A stretch of 64,000 nt of DNA, from contig NZ_JAHPIV010000011.1 in assembly GCF_019039105.1 (NCBI RefSeq), positions 120,566-184,565 of the forward strand. The letters run 5' to 3'. Below, piece after piece: positions 37,559-47,802 of the stretch. The DNA is from Desertibacillus haloalkaliphilus (GTDB taxonomy: Bacteria; Bacillota; Bacilli; Bacillales; KJ1-10-99). Each line of letters begins with the position of its first letter. Positions within the stretch are counted from its first letter, which is position 1. Under the pieces are notes generated by a model, which had not been told where the DNA came from, ran no database searches, and saw nothing but the letters and a program-made list of their open reading frames with translations. The translations under genes were made by a program, and so were the position numbers.

Positions 37559-37572
37559 AGAAAGCGTTTACA
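37559..37572 (+). promoter_or_regulatory. CcpA cre site
   Basis: AGAAAGCGTTTACA fits the cre consensus TGWAANCGNTNWCA at all but the first base. It sits just after the -10, so CcpA binding would block initiation or early elongation when preferred sugars are present. Confidence 0.7.
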
Positions 37573-37663
37573 ATAAAGGTGAAGGGGTTGGTTGCGACAG
37601 TTTATAAGTCGAAAGATTGACGAGATTGTAAATTATCAACAGTTAAAAAAGGAGGAATTTTTT

Positions 37664-38737
37664 ATGTCTGTAAATATCAGAAAATTACTATTATTCACGT
37701 TAGTTGCAATATTATCTGCTGTTGTGGTTGCTTGTGGAACTACTGAAGAAGCAACAAATGATGAGAATGATGCAAACGGAAGTGAAGAGAAGGATCAAAA
37801 CGATAATGCTGAAACTCAAAAAGACGAGACAACATACACCATTAAAATGGCATCTCCAAGTAACCCAGAAGACACAATGGTAAAAGCTTTTTATGAATTT
37901 AAAGATGTGGTGGAAAAAGAAAGTGATGGCAGAATTGAGGTTGATGTTCTTCACAGTGGTCAACTCGGTGGGCACGCGGACTACATTGATGGCTTACAAC
38001 TTGGTAGTATCCAAGCGGCAGAAATAAACACTGCTGTCCTTTCATCGTTGGATGATCGATTATTAATTTTTGATATGCCGTACTTGTCAAATGACATGGA
38101 GCATCAACGATCAGTCATTAAAAGTGGTATAGGCGATGACTTAAGTGCCGTTCTTGAGGAGAAGGCAGATATAAAAATTGTTGGTTGGTTACAAAGAAGT
38201 TCAAGAAACGTATACAGCTCAAGAGGTCCAATTGAGACTGCAGATGATTTTAATGGACTTGATATTCGTGTAATGGAAAGTCCGGTAATGCTTAAAACAA
38301 TGGAATTACTAGGAGCGCGTGCTGTGCCAATTTCTGCTGATGAGCGCTACATGGCTCTACAAACAGGGGTTGTTGACGCAGCAGAAAATAGTATCGCTCT
38401 TATATTAACAGAAAAGGAATACGAAGTAACAGACTATGTTTCGATGACTGATCACTTTATGACCCCAAATGTAATTGCGATGGATAATAACTTCTTTACT
38501 AGTCTTCCAGCTGATTTACAAGACATCGTACTAGAAGCAGGTGAGGTTGCAGGGCAATATGCATTCGAAGAGGAACAATCGCAAATTGCAACAGCGGTGG
38601 AAGAGTTAGAAGCAGTTGGAATGGAAGTGAATTTCATTGAGGATAAGTCGACATTTATTGAAGCTGTTCAACCGATCTACGAAGAGTATGAAGACATCAT
38701 TGGTAAAGAATACTTTGATGCCTTCTTAAACAACTAA
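37664..38737 (+). CDS. dctP: TRAP transporter substrate-binding lipoprotein
   Basis: The ATG at 37664 has a perfect AAGGAGG site. The 357-residue protein has a lipoprotein signal (VVVACG, Cys near residue 22), then an acidic linker. A DctP fold follows: IKMASPSNPEDTMVKAFYEF, VDVLHSGQLGGHADYIDGLQLGSIQ, and the conserved Arg in RGPIETADDFNGLDIRVM for binding a carboxylate-bearing substrate. As the first gene of the operon it delivers the substrate to DctQM. The Arg suggests a sugar acid as the substrate, but some members bind sugars. Confidence 0.93.
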   Translation: MSVNIRKLLLFTLVAILSAVVVACGTTEEATNDENDANGSEEKDQNDNAETQKDETTYTIKMASPSNPEDTMVKAFYEFKDVVEKESDGRIEVDVLHSGQLGGHADYIDGLQLGSIQAAEINTAVLSSLDDRLLIFDMPYLSNDMEHQRSVIKSGIGDDLSAVLEEKADIKIVGWLQRSSRNVYSSRGPIETADDFNGLDIRVMESPVMLKTMELLGARAVPISADERYMALQTGVVDAAENSIALILTEKEYEVTDYVSMTDHFMTPNVIAMDNNFFTSLPADLQDIVLEAGEVAGQYAFEEEQSQIATAVEELEAVGMEVNFIEDKSTFIEAVQPIYEEYEDIIGKEYFDAFLNN

Positions 38738-38753
38738 TACATGTTTGGTAATG

Positions 38754-38791
38754 GAAAGGGATAGCTTCTAGGTTACGCGGTTATCCCTTTC
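38754..38791 (+). promoter_or_regulatory. Intra-operon stem-loop after dctP
   Basis: GAAAGGGATA pairs with TATCCCTTTC around 18 bases with no T-run. It probably protects the dctP message or dampens read-through so that binding protein exceeds permease. Confidence 0.6.
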
Positions 38792-38815
38792 TACTAACTT
38801 TCCGGGGTGATAAGT

Positions 38816-39298
38816 ATGGCTGAAAAGCTTGTAGATGTGATCTATAACAAGGTGTTAGCAAATATCGTGATCATCATCGGGTTTATCATGGTATTAACTA
38901 TATTGTTGCAAATATTTGCTCGGGCTTTTTTAACTCAACCTTTTGCTTGGACAGAAGAGTTGGCGCGATTAGCGTTTGTATGGTTTTGCCTCTTGGGAGG
39001 GGTCATTACCTTTACGAAAAAAATGCATTTAGGCGTTGAATATTTTTACATGAAGTTTAATCCTTCTTTTAAAAAGATAACGAACTATTTAATCTATATT
39101 TTAATTTCTTTCTTCGGTGGTGTTTTACTCTATTACGGAATCCACCTTGTCGTGAACGGATGGGGGCAATTATCTCCGGTTTTACGAATTTCACGCTCTT
39201 ATTTTTATTTACCGATGCCAATTGCTGGTGGTCTCTTCTTTGTTTATAGTCTCTATCAACTCTTAAATCTTATAAGAAAAGGTGAGCTTCAAAGTTAA
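38816..39298 (+). CDS. dctQ: TRAP transporter small permease
   Basis: The ATG at 38816 follows GGGGTG. The 160-residue protein has four membrane helices, with the family's FAWTEELARLAFVWFCLLGGVITF near residue 45-68 (the E-E-LAR motif). It forms the membrane pair with DctM. Confidence 0.92.
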   Translation: MAEKLVDVIYNKVLANIVIIIGFIMVLTILLQIFARAFLTQPFAWTEELARLAFVWFCLLGGVITFTKKMHLGVEYFYMKFNPSFKKITNYLIYILISFFGGVLLYYGIHLVVNGWGQLSPVLRISRSYFYLPMPIAGGLFFVYSLYQLLNLIRKGELQS

Positions 39299-39337
39299 TG
39301 TGAAAATCAAAAATAAACTGCTGGAAGGAGGGGAACC

Positions 39338-40615
39338 ATGGTAGTCGCTATATTTGTCGTTTTGGTTGTACTAATGGCAATCAATGTTCCGATAGCTATT
39401 AGTACTGGATTAGCTGCCATCTTTGGGTTTGCGGTCGTTGGCTCGATCGATTTAACCATAATGGTGCAACGAATGTTAATGGGCGTTAATTCTTTTACTT
39501 TGATTGCCATTCCATTGTTTATTTTAGCGGGACGATTTATGCAATTAGGCGGAATCACAACTGATTTGATTAATTTATCAAAATCACTTGTCGGATTTTT
39601 GCGGGGTGGATTAGCGTATGTAAACATTGTCAGTAGTATGTTTTTTGCAGGAATTACAGGTTCAGCAGCTTCCGATTCATCATCAGTCGGTTCCATCTTA
39701 ATTCCTGCAATGGTTAAAAAAGGGTATCATCGAGATTTTAGTGTAGCGGTAACAGCAACATCGTCGACGATTGGAGTGATGATCCCTCCTAGTATTCCTA
39801 TGGTCATTTATGGTGTAGCAGCGGGCGTATCGATAGGTCAGTTGTTTTTGGGTGGGATTATTCCTGGGATTCTTGTTGCGATCGCTTTAATGGCTGTTAC
39901 AGCAGTTATTGCTAAAAAGCGAAATTATCCCGTAGAAGAAATGATCACGCTTAGAGAGGCTGGCATGAATATTATTCGCGGTATCCCAGCGCTACTTACA
40001 ATCATTATTATCATAGGTGGTATTGTAACTGGTATTTTTACTGCTACAGAAGCAGCGGGAATCGCTGCATTGTATTCATTTTTACTAGGTGTGTTCTATT
40101 ATAAAGAACTTAAAATAAAAGATTTACCGAAAATCATGCTAGATGTCTCTGTGACGACTGGGATGGTGGCGCTTATGATTGCAACGGCATCGGCACTAGG
40201 GTATCTATTTGCTATCGAAGGCATCCCACAAACGATTGCAAACGCGTTGCTTTCGGTGACAGAAAATCCATTTCTTATCATGCTAATGATCATGGTTTTG
40301 TTACTTTTTATTGGTACATTTTTAGATTTAAGTCCAGCGGTCATTATCTTTACACCAATCCTACTTCCAATTGTCACAGCGATTGGAATTGACCCTGTTC
40401 ATTTTGGGGTGATCATGGTCGTCAATTTAGCGATCGGGCTGTTTACCCCACCTGTAGGTGTCTGCTTGTTTGTCTCCTGTGCGATTGGAGAAATCTCCAT
40501 AACCGATGTTATCAAAGCGATTTTACCGTATTTTATGGCAATGATTGTAGTGTTGTTGATCATTACCTATATCCCTGAACTTGTGATGTTTTTACCTGAA
40601 ACATTTATGAGGTGA
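39338..40615 (+). CDS. dctM: TRAP transporter large permease
   Basis: The 425-residue integral membrane protein has 11-12 predicted helices and the DctM signatures: PLFILAGRFMQLGGIT, GSAASDSSSVGSILIPAM (the GxxxSD sodium-site region), PPSIPMVIYG and FTPPVGVCLFV near the end. It moves the substrate with sodium. AAGGAGGGG precedes the ATG. Confidence 0.95.
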   Translation: MVVAIFVVLVVLMAINVPIAISTGLAAIFGFAVVGSIDLTIMVQRMLMGVNSFTLIAIPLFILAGRFMQLGGITTDLINLSKSLVGFLRGGLAYVNIVSSMFFAGITGSAASDSSSVGSILIPAMVKKGYHRDFSVAVTATSSTIGVMIPPSIPMVIYGVAAGVSIGQLFLGGIIPGILVAIALMAVTAVIAKKRNYPVEEMITLREAGMNIIRGIPALLTIIIIIGGIVTGIFTATEAAGIAALYSFLLGVFYYKELKIKDLPKIMLDVSVTTGMVALMIATASALGYLFAIEGIPQTIANALLSVTENPFLIMLMIMVLLLFIGTFLDLSPAVIIFTPILLPIVTAIGIDPVHFGVIMVVNLAIGLFTPPVGVCLFVSCAIGEISITDVIKAILPYFMAMIVVLLIITYIPELVMFLPETFMR

Positions 40616-40659
40616 TCCCATTGTTCGGTAGGAAATCAGTTTAAGGAGGTGAGGGAACG

Positions 40660-41085
40660 ATGACAAATTATGATTGTTTTTATTGTACAAAAGATGATCG
40701 GTTAGAACGATTAATGATGAACATTACAGAGATGAAGATATCAAATTTATATTTATTGAAAGATCAAACGCATAAAGGCAGGTGTGTCTTAGCGTTAACA
40801 AGTCATAAAACAGAGTTGTTTCAATTAACGAAAGAGGAACGAACCTTGTTTATGGAAGATGTGTCGAAAGCATCTAAAGCTATTAATGAAGCATTTAGTC
40901 CGAATAAAATTAACTATGCAATTTATGGTGACCTAGTTTCCCATTTACATTTTCATCTCGTCCCCAAATATAGAGAGGGTGAAGATTGGGGAAGAGCATT
41001 TGATAACGAGCCAGCAGAGAAGAAGATCCTTACGACTGAGCAATATCAAGAGAGAATGAATGCGCTGCTACAACAGTTAAACTAA
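40660..41085 (+). CDS. HIT-family protein within the sugar operon
   Basis: The 141-residue protein has the HIT motif HLHFHLVPK near residue 90 and a CFYC pair at the front. Its sequence differs from the HIT protein at 22959. Ribosome site AAGGAGGTGAGG. HIT proteins sometimes occur in sugar operons as nucleotidyl transferases or phosphatases. Its task here is unknown, but the 44-base gap to dctM and strong site place it firmly in the operon. Confidence 0.85.
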   Translation: MTNYDCFYCTKDDRLERLMMNITEMKISNLYLLKDQTHKGRCVLALTSHKTELFQLTKEERTLFMEDVSKASKAINEAFSPNKINYAIYGDLVSHLHFHLVPKYREGEDWGRAFDNEPAEKKILTTEQYQERMNALLQQLN

Positions 41086-41129
41086 TGGTTTTAAAAAATG
41101 AGTAAGTTAAATTGAAAGGAGAAATGAAA

Positions 41130-42161
41130 ATGGTTAGAAAAATGACAGTACCCCCAATGGAGTTAGTTGATAAAAAGGGTCCAAATACACAACAATGTGC
41201 GGTGATGGATGATGTAGGTGAAATTTCACTAAAATACGCACGTATTCCAACACCACAGCCTGATGAAGTTCGAGTAAAGGTTAAATGGGTTGGTATTTGC
41301 GGAAGCGACGTAGAAGTCTTTCGTGGAGCAAGAGAACCTGAATTTATCTCATACCCTACGAGATTAGGTCATGAGGTCGCTGGTGTTATTGATCAAGTAG
41401 GTGAAAATGTGATCGGATTACAAGAAGGTGATCACGTTACATTACGCTACGTCTGGGGAGCCTTTGCCGAATATGTATGTTGTAGCCCCTTTGCAGTTAA
41501 AAAATTGCCAAAAAGCTTCCCGCTAATTGAAGGGTCATTAATCGAAGTGTTACCCCCTTTAATTCATACAGCCGAGCTTGGCGAAATATCACCAAATAAG
41601 AATGTGTTAATTATGGGGCAAGGAGTTAGCGGTTTAGCGATGACGCAGGTCATCAATTTATTTAGCCCACGTAATTTAGTTGTAACTGATTTGTTTGAAG
41701 AAAAACTTGAGTTGGCGAAAAAATATGGGGCCACTCATACGTATCAAATGCCTTCCGCTGATGCGAAGACGAAGGATGTAATTGGAGACGATTTTCCTGA
41801 TGGATTTGATGTCGTGATTCCTTGTTTATTAGAAGGGTCTGGCATGGTTGATGCGATTGATGCAGCAGCACAAAATGGAAGAATCGTTATGTACGGGTGT
41901 ATTGGTACATGTCATGAACCGGTCGATTTTTTTAAAGTCCACAAAAAGCGGTTGGATATTTTATCTACAGAACCTAAGCGTGACATAGATAACCGCCGCC
42001 TATTTGATGAAGGATTGCGGTTAGTAACAGATGGTTTAGTTAATACAAAAGAAACGATTACGCACATTCTTCCATTGGAGAAAATTGATGAAGCTTTTAA
42101 ATTACGAAATGAACATAAGGGCGATACGATCCACGTTATGATCGATTGTGAATCGAAATAA
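41130..42161 (+). CDS. Zinc-dependent alcohol/polyol dehydrogenase
   Basis: I choose the ATG at 41130, nine bases after AAAGGAGA. The roughly 343-residue MDR-family enzyme has the catalytic zinc motif WVGICGSDVEVF (Cys), GHEVAGV (His and Glu), and the NAD-binding VLIMGQGVSGLAMTQVI. The structural zinc cysteine lobe typical of many members is not evident. It probably oxidises a polyol or sugar to a ketose, upstream of the isomerase and kinase. Confidence 0.87.
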   Translation: MVRKMTVPPMELVDKKGPNTQQCAVMDDVGEISLKYARIPTPQPDEVRVKVKWVGICGSDVEVFRGAREPEFISYPTRLGHEVAGVIDQVGENVIGLQEGDHVTLRYVWGAFAEYVCCSPFAVKKLPKSFPLIEGSLIEVLPPLIHTAELGEISPNKNVLIMGQGVSGLAMTQVINLFSPRNLVVTDLFEEKLELAKKYGATHTYQMPSADAKTKDVIGDDFPDGFDVVIPCLLEGSGMVDAIDAAAQNGRIVMYGCIGTCHEPVDFFKVHKKRLDILSTEPKRDIDNRRLFDEGLRLVTDGLVNTKETITHILPLEKIDEAFKLRNEHKGDTIHVMIDCESK

Positions 42162-42734
<573 letters not shown>

Positions 42735-42742
42735 ATTAGACG

Positions 42743-42774
42743 TAAGGTTGTGAGCATCGATGTTCACAACCTTA
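42743..42774 (+). promoter_or_regulatory. Intra-operon stem-loop
   Basis: TAAGGTTGTGA and TCACAACCTTA pair perfectly around ten bases between the isomerase and the dehydrogenase. No T-run follows, so it more likely processes or stabilises the message than stops it. Confidence 0.55.
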
Positions 42775-42808
42775 TCCTGATGATAGAAACTAGAAAAGGA
42801 TGGGTTTG

Positions 42809-43783
42809 ATGAAGCCTAAAGTATTTATTGAAAAACCAATACCGAAAGAAGTAGAAGAACTGATCAGTCAACATTGTCATTATCGAATGTGGGATAAGGA
42901 GGAAAAAATCCCCCATGAGGTGTTGCTTAAGGAAGTTGCTGATGTTGATGGCTTGCTGACTCCAAAAGGGAAAATCACAAAAGAGTTTCTCGAGCATGCC
43001 CCCAACCTGAAAGTTGTAAGTAACATGGCCGTTGGTTATGATGCGTTTGACTTAAAAGCGATGGAAGAACGAGGAGTGCTTGGCACGCATACTCCCTATG
43101 TTCTTGATGATACAGTTGCGGACTTAGCTTTTAGTCTCGTATTGTCAACAGCTAGACGGTTACCAGAGCTTGATCAGTATGTAAAACAAGGAAAATGGGT
43201 CAGAGATGAAGAGTTCTTTTTTGGTGTTGATGTCCATCATGCCACCCTAGGGATTATCGGGTTAGGACGGATTGGTGAGAAAGTTGCACGTCGAGCAGCA
43301 TTGGGCTTTGACATGGATGTGTTGTATTATAATCGCAGTCGACGGCGTGAGGTAGAAGAGACATTAGGCATCCATTACACTGATTTACCGACACTGTTGG
43401 CACAATCCGATTTCATATTGGTGATGGTCCCACTGACGAATGAAACCTATCATCTCATCGGAGAAAAGCATTTTGAGTTAATGAAACGATCGGCGATTTT
43501 TATTAATTGTTCAAGAGGAAAAACCGTTGATGAGCAAGCTTTAGTCAAAGCTTTACAGCAAGAAAAAATTAAAGGGGCGGGACTTGATGTTTATGACGTT
43601 GAACCAATCGATGTGAGTCACCCATTATTGCAGATGCCAAATGTCGTGACCTTACCGCATATTGGTTCAGCAACTAAAAAAACCCGAGATGATATGGCTT
43701 TGAAAGGGGCAGAAAATTTGGTTGCTGCTGTAACAGGGAACATACCTGAGAACATTGTGCCAGAATTAAAGCATCTTATATGA
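42809..43783 (+). CDS. D-2-hydroxyacid dehydrogenase (glyoxylate/hydroxypyruvate reductase type)
   Basis: The ATG at 42809 has the better ribosome spacing. The 324-residue NAD enzyme has [22 protein letters not shown], the nucleotide loop [17 protein letters not shown] near residue 148, [14 protein letters not shown] (Arg), VYDVEP (Glu near 265) and LPHIGSAT (His near 283). It reduces a 2-keto acid, likely a product of the dehydratase or aldolase steps. Confidence 0.9.
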   Translation: MKPKVFIEKPIPKEVEELISQHCHYRMWDKEEKIPHEVLLKEVADVDGLLTPKGKITKEFLEHAPNLKVVSNMAVGYDAFDLKAMEERGVLGTHTPYVLDDTVADLAFSLVLSTARRLPELDQYVKQGKWVRDEEFFFGVDVHHATLGIIGLGRIGEKVARRAALGFDMDVLYYNRSRRREVEETLGIHYTDLPTLLAQSDFILVMVPLTNETYHLIGEKHFELMKRSAIFINCSRGKTVDEQALVKALQQEKIKGAGLDVYDVEPIDVSHPLLQMPNVVTLPHIGSATKKTRDDMALKGAENLVAAVTGNIPENIVPELKHLI

Positions 43784-43865
43784 AAAAAACACAGTGTATA
43801 GAGCTCAACATCATAAGTAAAGCCAAGACCAAGCTGTCTGTAAAACATGTGAGGGGAGATAGTGG

Positions 43866-45359
43866 ATGGACTTTGTATTAGGAGTAGACCTTGGAACGAG
43901 TGCAGTTAAAGTATTATTAGTGAATCGCAATGGGGAGGTTTGTGATGAAGTATCAAAAAGCTATCCCCTTATTCAAGAGCAAGCAGGCTATAGTGAGCAA
44001 GACCCTGAACAGTGGGTTGAGAAAACAATTGAAGCGATAAAGCAGATAACAGAAAAGATAGATGATGCTACTTCAATAAAAGGAATGAGCTTCTCTGGGC
44101 AAATGCATGGCCTCGTTTTGTTAGATAAAGACAGAAACCTTTTACGTCACTCCATTTTATGGAATGATACAAGGACCACAACAGAATGTCGTGAAATAGA
44201 AGAACGTGTAGGCAAAGAAAAGTTGCATTCTTTAACAAAAAACCCAACATTAGAAGGATTTACATTACCGAAAATTTTGTGGGTAAAAAAGCATGAGCCA
44301 GAAACGTATGAAAAAGCCGATATCTTTATGTTACCCAAAGATTATCTTCGCTACCGTTTGACCGGGAAAGTACATACAGAATATTCGGATGCAGCAGGTA
44401 CTCTCTTATTGGATGTGGCGAAAAAGGTCTGGAGTGAAGAAGTATGTCATAAGGCTGAACTCCCAGTAGACTTATGCCCGCCACTCGTTGCGTCTCATGA
44501 AAAAGTTGGGCAATTATTACCAGAAATCGCTCAACGTACTGGTTTGAGAGAAGATGTACCCGTTTTTGCCGGTGGAGCGGATAATGCATGTGGGGCAATC
44601 GGTGCAGGTATTTTACAAGACGGTAAAACATTATGCAGTATTGGTACTTCAGGTGTTGTACTCTCCTATGAAAAAGACGATGATCGAGATTATTCTGGGA
44701 ACGTACACTATTTTAATCACGGTGATGAATCTGCTTTTTATATTATGGGAGTCACTCTTGCAGCGGGATACAGTTTAAGTTGGTTCAAAGAGACATTTGC
44801 CCCTAACCAAGATTTCGAAAGCTTTGTAAAAGGAATTGAGGTAAGTCCAGTAGGAGCGAAAGGCTTATTGTTTACTCCTTATCTTGTGGGAGAAAGAACG
44901 CCATATGCAGATGCAAACATCCGTAGTAGTTTTATTGGAGCCCATGATGGACATCAGTTAAATGATTTCTGTCGAGCAATTATTGAAGGAATCACATTCT
45001 CTTTAAATGAATCGATTGAAATTTTACGAGAAAGTGGTAAAGAAATCCAATCTATTGTTTCAATCGGAGGTGGTGCAAAGAGTAAAGAGTGGCTGCAGAT
45101 TCAAGCAGATATCTTTAATGCCAAAGTAATAAAGTTAACAAGTGAACAAGGACCCGGATTAGGTGCAGCGATGCTTGCTGCTTTTGGAATTGGTTGGTTT
45201 TCTTCTTTGCAAGAGTGTGCAAATCAGTTTGTTAAAGTAAAGGAAGAATATCATCCTGAACCTGAACGAGTGGTGACTTACCAGGAACTTTTCCAACTTT
45301 ATCGAAAAGTGTACGGACAAACAAGAGAGCTCAATGAAGCGCTTGCGAAATTTAGATAA
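43866..45359 (+). CDS. xylB: Xylulokinase
   Basis: The 497-residue FGGY-family kinase begins MDFVLGVDLGTSAVKVLL and has the substrate segment FSGQMHGLVLLD, WNDTRT, AGGADNACGAIGAG and the C-terminal IVSIGGGAKSKEWLQIQADIF. It makes D-xylulose 5-phosphate, joining the operon's pathway to the pentose phosphate route. It is the last gene of the operon and ends before a hairpin at 45483. Confidence 0.92.
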   Translation: MDFVLGVDLGTSAVKVLLVNRNGEVCDEVSKSYPLIQEQAGYSEQDPEQWVEKTIEAIKQITEKIDDATSIKGMSFSGQMHGLVLLDKDRNLLRHSILWNDTRTTTECREIEERVGKEKLHSLTKNPTLEGFTLPKILWVKKHEPETYEKADIFMLPKDYLRYRLTGKVHTEYSDAAGTLLLDVAKKVWSEEVCHKAELPVDLCPPLVASHEKVGQLLPEIAQRTGLREDVPVFAGGADNACGAIGAGILQDGKTLCSIGTSGVVLSYEKDDDRDYSGNVHYFNHGDESAFYIMGVTLAAGYSLSWFKETFAPNQDFESFVKGIEVSPVGAKGLLFTPYLVGERTPYADANIRSSFIGAHDGHQLNDFCRAIIEGITFSLNESIEILRESGKEIQSIVSIGGGAKSKEWLQIQADIFNAKVIKLTSEQGPGLGAAMLAAFGIGWFSSLQECANQFVKVKEEYHPEPERVVTYQELFQLYRKVYGQTRELNEALAKFR

Positions 45360-45482
45360 CGAATTGAACCAACAGATGGTGAGTTTTTCAACACACCAAC
45401 ACCTGTTAACATATTGAAAAGAATTGGTACACATACACACCAAGTGTATAATTGAGACACCTTAATCTGTACCTTTAATTGT

Positions 45483-45518
45483 AACCTTACCTATGATTGC
45501 TTCATCAGAGGTAAGGTT
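45483..45518 (+). terminator. Hairpin after xylB
   Basis: AACCTTACCT pairs with AGGTAAGGTT. The T-run is short, so strength is uncertain. Confidence 0.55.
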
Positions 45519-45590
45519 ATTTAGTGTACATGAGAAAAAAATGCAACCTTTTCTATACTAAATTCGTCTTATTAGTAGAGGGGGATCTTA

Positions 45591-45751
45591 TGTTAGGAAA
45601 GACAGCGAGATTATTATTTGTAACAACAGTGCTGTTAACCGAATGTATAGTCTATCTAATAAGGAGGCGTTTATCACAACTTGTTCTAAAGGTCAGACGC
45701 ATTAGTTGGTCATCGTATTGTTCAAGAAAAGTTGTAATAAGTAATAAATAA
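45591..45751 (+). CDS. Small ORF with a lipoprotein-like start
   Basis: An ATG after AGAGGGGG opens MLGKTARLLFVTTVLLTEC, a signal-like stretch with a lipobox-like Cys. The remaining 34 residues are basic and do not resemble a mature lipoprotein. In the next frame, an ATG inside it reads SLSNKEAFITTCSKGQTH to a stop. It may be a short lipoprotein with a frameshift. I do not recognise it. Confidence 0.35.
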
Positions 45752-45767
45752 ATTAGGGGGAAAAGTT

Positions 45768-46772
45768 ATGAAAATGGTATTTAGTTATTTGTTAATTTTA
45801 TTCATTAGCCTATCACTAGTAGGTTGCGGTTGGACTGACCAGGACAATAATGGCGATCAAGGTGACTTTTCTACTGACAAAAAGCCTAAAAGCGAAGTGC
45901 AAGAAGGGGACTTTGTTTTGCTGTTAGAATCTAATAAGTCTGTTTACCAACCGCACGAGCAAGAAGGGATCTTTGCGCAATTGAAATATGTTGGTAATGA
46001 GGATGAGATCAAGATTTCACATGGTGCGTCGCCGTTTTCATTTGAAGTGACCGAGCATACACGTAAAGTCACGATTCATCCTGCTCAAACACTGCCATTA
46101 TTACATACAACGCTACAAAACGATGTATGGTATGAAGTAGCTTTTGCGAAATCAGGAGAGCATAGCGATGATGATTTTATTCAGGATTATTTTAACCGCG
46201 ATGGCTTTCCTGAAGGTGAATATACAATAGAAGTCACCGCGTCCTTTACGACCAATGATGGGGAGGAAAATGAAGAAAGTCATCTGCTTTCAACATCGAT
46301 TGATATTGTTGTGACAGGTGAGGATGCAGGCCAAGATAATGAAGAGATTGCGAACCCAGATATCGTCGGTTACGTGACGAACAAACGGGAGAATCACATA
46401 CTCGTTGTAAGTATTGAAGCTCAGGATTTTAGTGAGACTGGTGGGGCGGATGAATTTTATGATGCCTCTTGGGTGTCAACGACTCATGTAGATGAGGAAG
46501 TTGACATTGGTGAACGTGTAGAAGTTTGGTTTGATGGTGGAGTGAATGAGTCCTATCCAACACAAGCAGCCGCAAAACAGATCAACATACTAGAAAGTAA
46601 TCAACCTAAAGGTGCAGAGATGACGGAACAAGAAGCCATTGCCCAAGTGATCGCTCAACTAGACGATGCCGATGAACATACGGCGATTATCGTGAAGAAA
46701 GTAAGCTTCAATCCCGAAACATTGCTGTGGGAGATTGAAGTAAATGATGAAGTGATCCAAATAGAGGGGTAA
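45768..46772 (+). CDS. Lipoprotein with a DUF3221-type domain
   Basis: The 334-residue protein has a signal and lipobox LVGCG (Cys near residue 20), then an Ig-like domain (about 40-175, LLLESNKSVYQPHEQEGIFAQLKYVG). A DUF3221-type beta domain follows (about 198-275, IVGYVTNKRENHILVVSIEAQDF, then VEVWFDGGVNESYPTQAAAKQI), and last a short helical segment. It is surface-anchored with unknown function. Ribosome site AGGGGGAAAAG. Confidence 0.82.
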   Translation: MKMVFSYLLILFISLSLVGCGWTDQDNNGDQGDFSTDKKPKSEVQEGDFVLLLESNKSVYQPHEQEGIFAQLKYVGNEDEIKISHGASPFSFEVTEHTRKVTIHPAQTLPLLHTTLQNDVWYEVAFAKSGEHSDDDFIQDYFNRDGFPEGEYTIEVTASFTTNDGEENEESHLLSTSIDIVVTGEDAGQDNEEIANPDIVGYVTNKRENHILVVSIEAQDFSETGGADEFYDASWVSTTHVDEEVDIGERVEVWFDGGVNESYPTQAAAKQINILESNQPKGAEMTEQEAIAQVIAQLDDADEHTAIIVKKVSFNPETLLWEIEVNDEVIQIEG

Positions 46773-46793
46773 GTTTTATTGCTTAAAAAGATG

Positions 46794-46837
46794 AAGATGA
46801 CCTAGGGGTTATAAATAAACCTCTAGGTCATCTTTTT
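46794..46837 (+). terminator. Terminator after the DUF3221-type lipoprotein
   Basis: AAGATGACCTAGGGG with CCTCTAGGTCATCTTTTT and a T-run. Confidence 0.88.
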
Positions 46838-46977
46838 CACTTCTACAGTCGAACAATGACTTGAAAAACAACATAATCATGTCGCTGCTCTTCACCCCTC
46901 AAAATAATGAACGATAGAGTCTTCGATTTGATTTTGTACTTCAATCGAAGCGATCATCTCCTTTGAATTTCTTTAGA

Positions 46978-47673
46978 TCAATTGACCGGGTGCCATTTCA
47001 TTTGCTTTAACGCTCGGGTGATTTCGACAACCGGAATTTTGAGGAAGTACCCCGCTGCCACTAGAACCATGAGCGGGTCGATATATGGGATCACGCTCGT
47101 ATATGACGTAAATGAAAGTGCGACGGCGATAAAAAAGCCCACGAGTACCGCAGCACTTAAGAGCGTGTCCATTCTCCACTGATTCGCCTCGGCCCCAATC
47201 AGTCCTGAGTTCTTCTTATGCTTTTTTAAAAAGATATACATCCCCCAACAACCAACGGTCGAAATCAGGGAATAGAGAAGAGCATAACTCACGTTTGTTT
47301 CCCTACCACCTGATAAAAGCGCTTCAAAAGCTGAGTAGATAGCTGTTACACATAAGAGTAAAATCGCTACATACTTAATAATAATCACAACCGGTTCGAG
47401 CATGTCCTTCCGATATGGAAACCTGCTTTTATCTCCTTTTTCAATCACTTGTGCTGCAAGTAACGATAACAGTGACAAAATCACACTAATAAACGAGTAT
47501 AAGCCATCAAATAAGACCATTTGCGATTGTATCAATAATCCTAAAATAATACCTAATATTGCAAACAATAACCCGCCAAATACAGACATTTGTAACCATT
47601 TCTTTTCCAATGCATAAGATCTATGCACACTAAACACCTCATTTAGGCTTTGTGTTATATTATAAACGTTCAT
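46978..47673 (-). CDS. Cation diffusion facilitator-like transporter
   Basis: The 231-residue membrane protein has five or six helices and the CDF pattern: helix 2 with MVLFDGLYSFISVILSLLSLLAAQ, the link FPYRKDMLEPVVIIIKYVAIL, and helix 5 with EANQWRMDTLLSAAVLVGF, then YIDPLM. The metal-site Asp residues on helices 2 and 5 are seen, but the usual His is absent. The cytoplasmic C-terminal domain (about 80 residues) is missing, so this is a short form. Substrate ion unknown. Confidence 0.8.
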   Translation of the reverse strand: MNVYNITQSLNEVFSVHRSYALEKKWLQMSVFGGLLFAILGIILGLLIQSQMVLFDGLYSFISVILSLLSLLAAQVIEKGDKSRFPYRKDMLEPVVIIIKYVAILLLCVTAIYSAFEALLSGGRETNVSYALLYSLISTVGCWGMYIFLKKHKKNSGLIGAEANQWRMDTLLSAAVLVGFFIAVALSFTSYTSVIPYIDPLMVLVAAGYFLKIPVVEITRALKQMKWHPVN

Positions 47674-47760
47674 ACCCGATTTTTAAAATAAGGAAAGCCT
47701 TTTCTACTATGTAAACGATAATGACGGTTATCGATGATACGACCAGAAGTATCGCTCTAC

Positions 47761-47794
47761 AAAAGGGAGGCACTGATACTTCCAGTAACCTCCC
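47761..47794 (-). terminator. Terminator for the Gln-rich gene
   Basis: GGGAGG and CCTCCC arms around an 18-base loop; reading the reverse strand, TTTT follows. Confidence 0.6.
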
Positions 47795-47802
47795 CGAATT
47801 GA

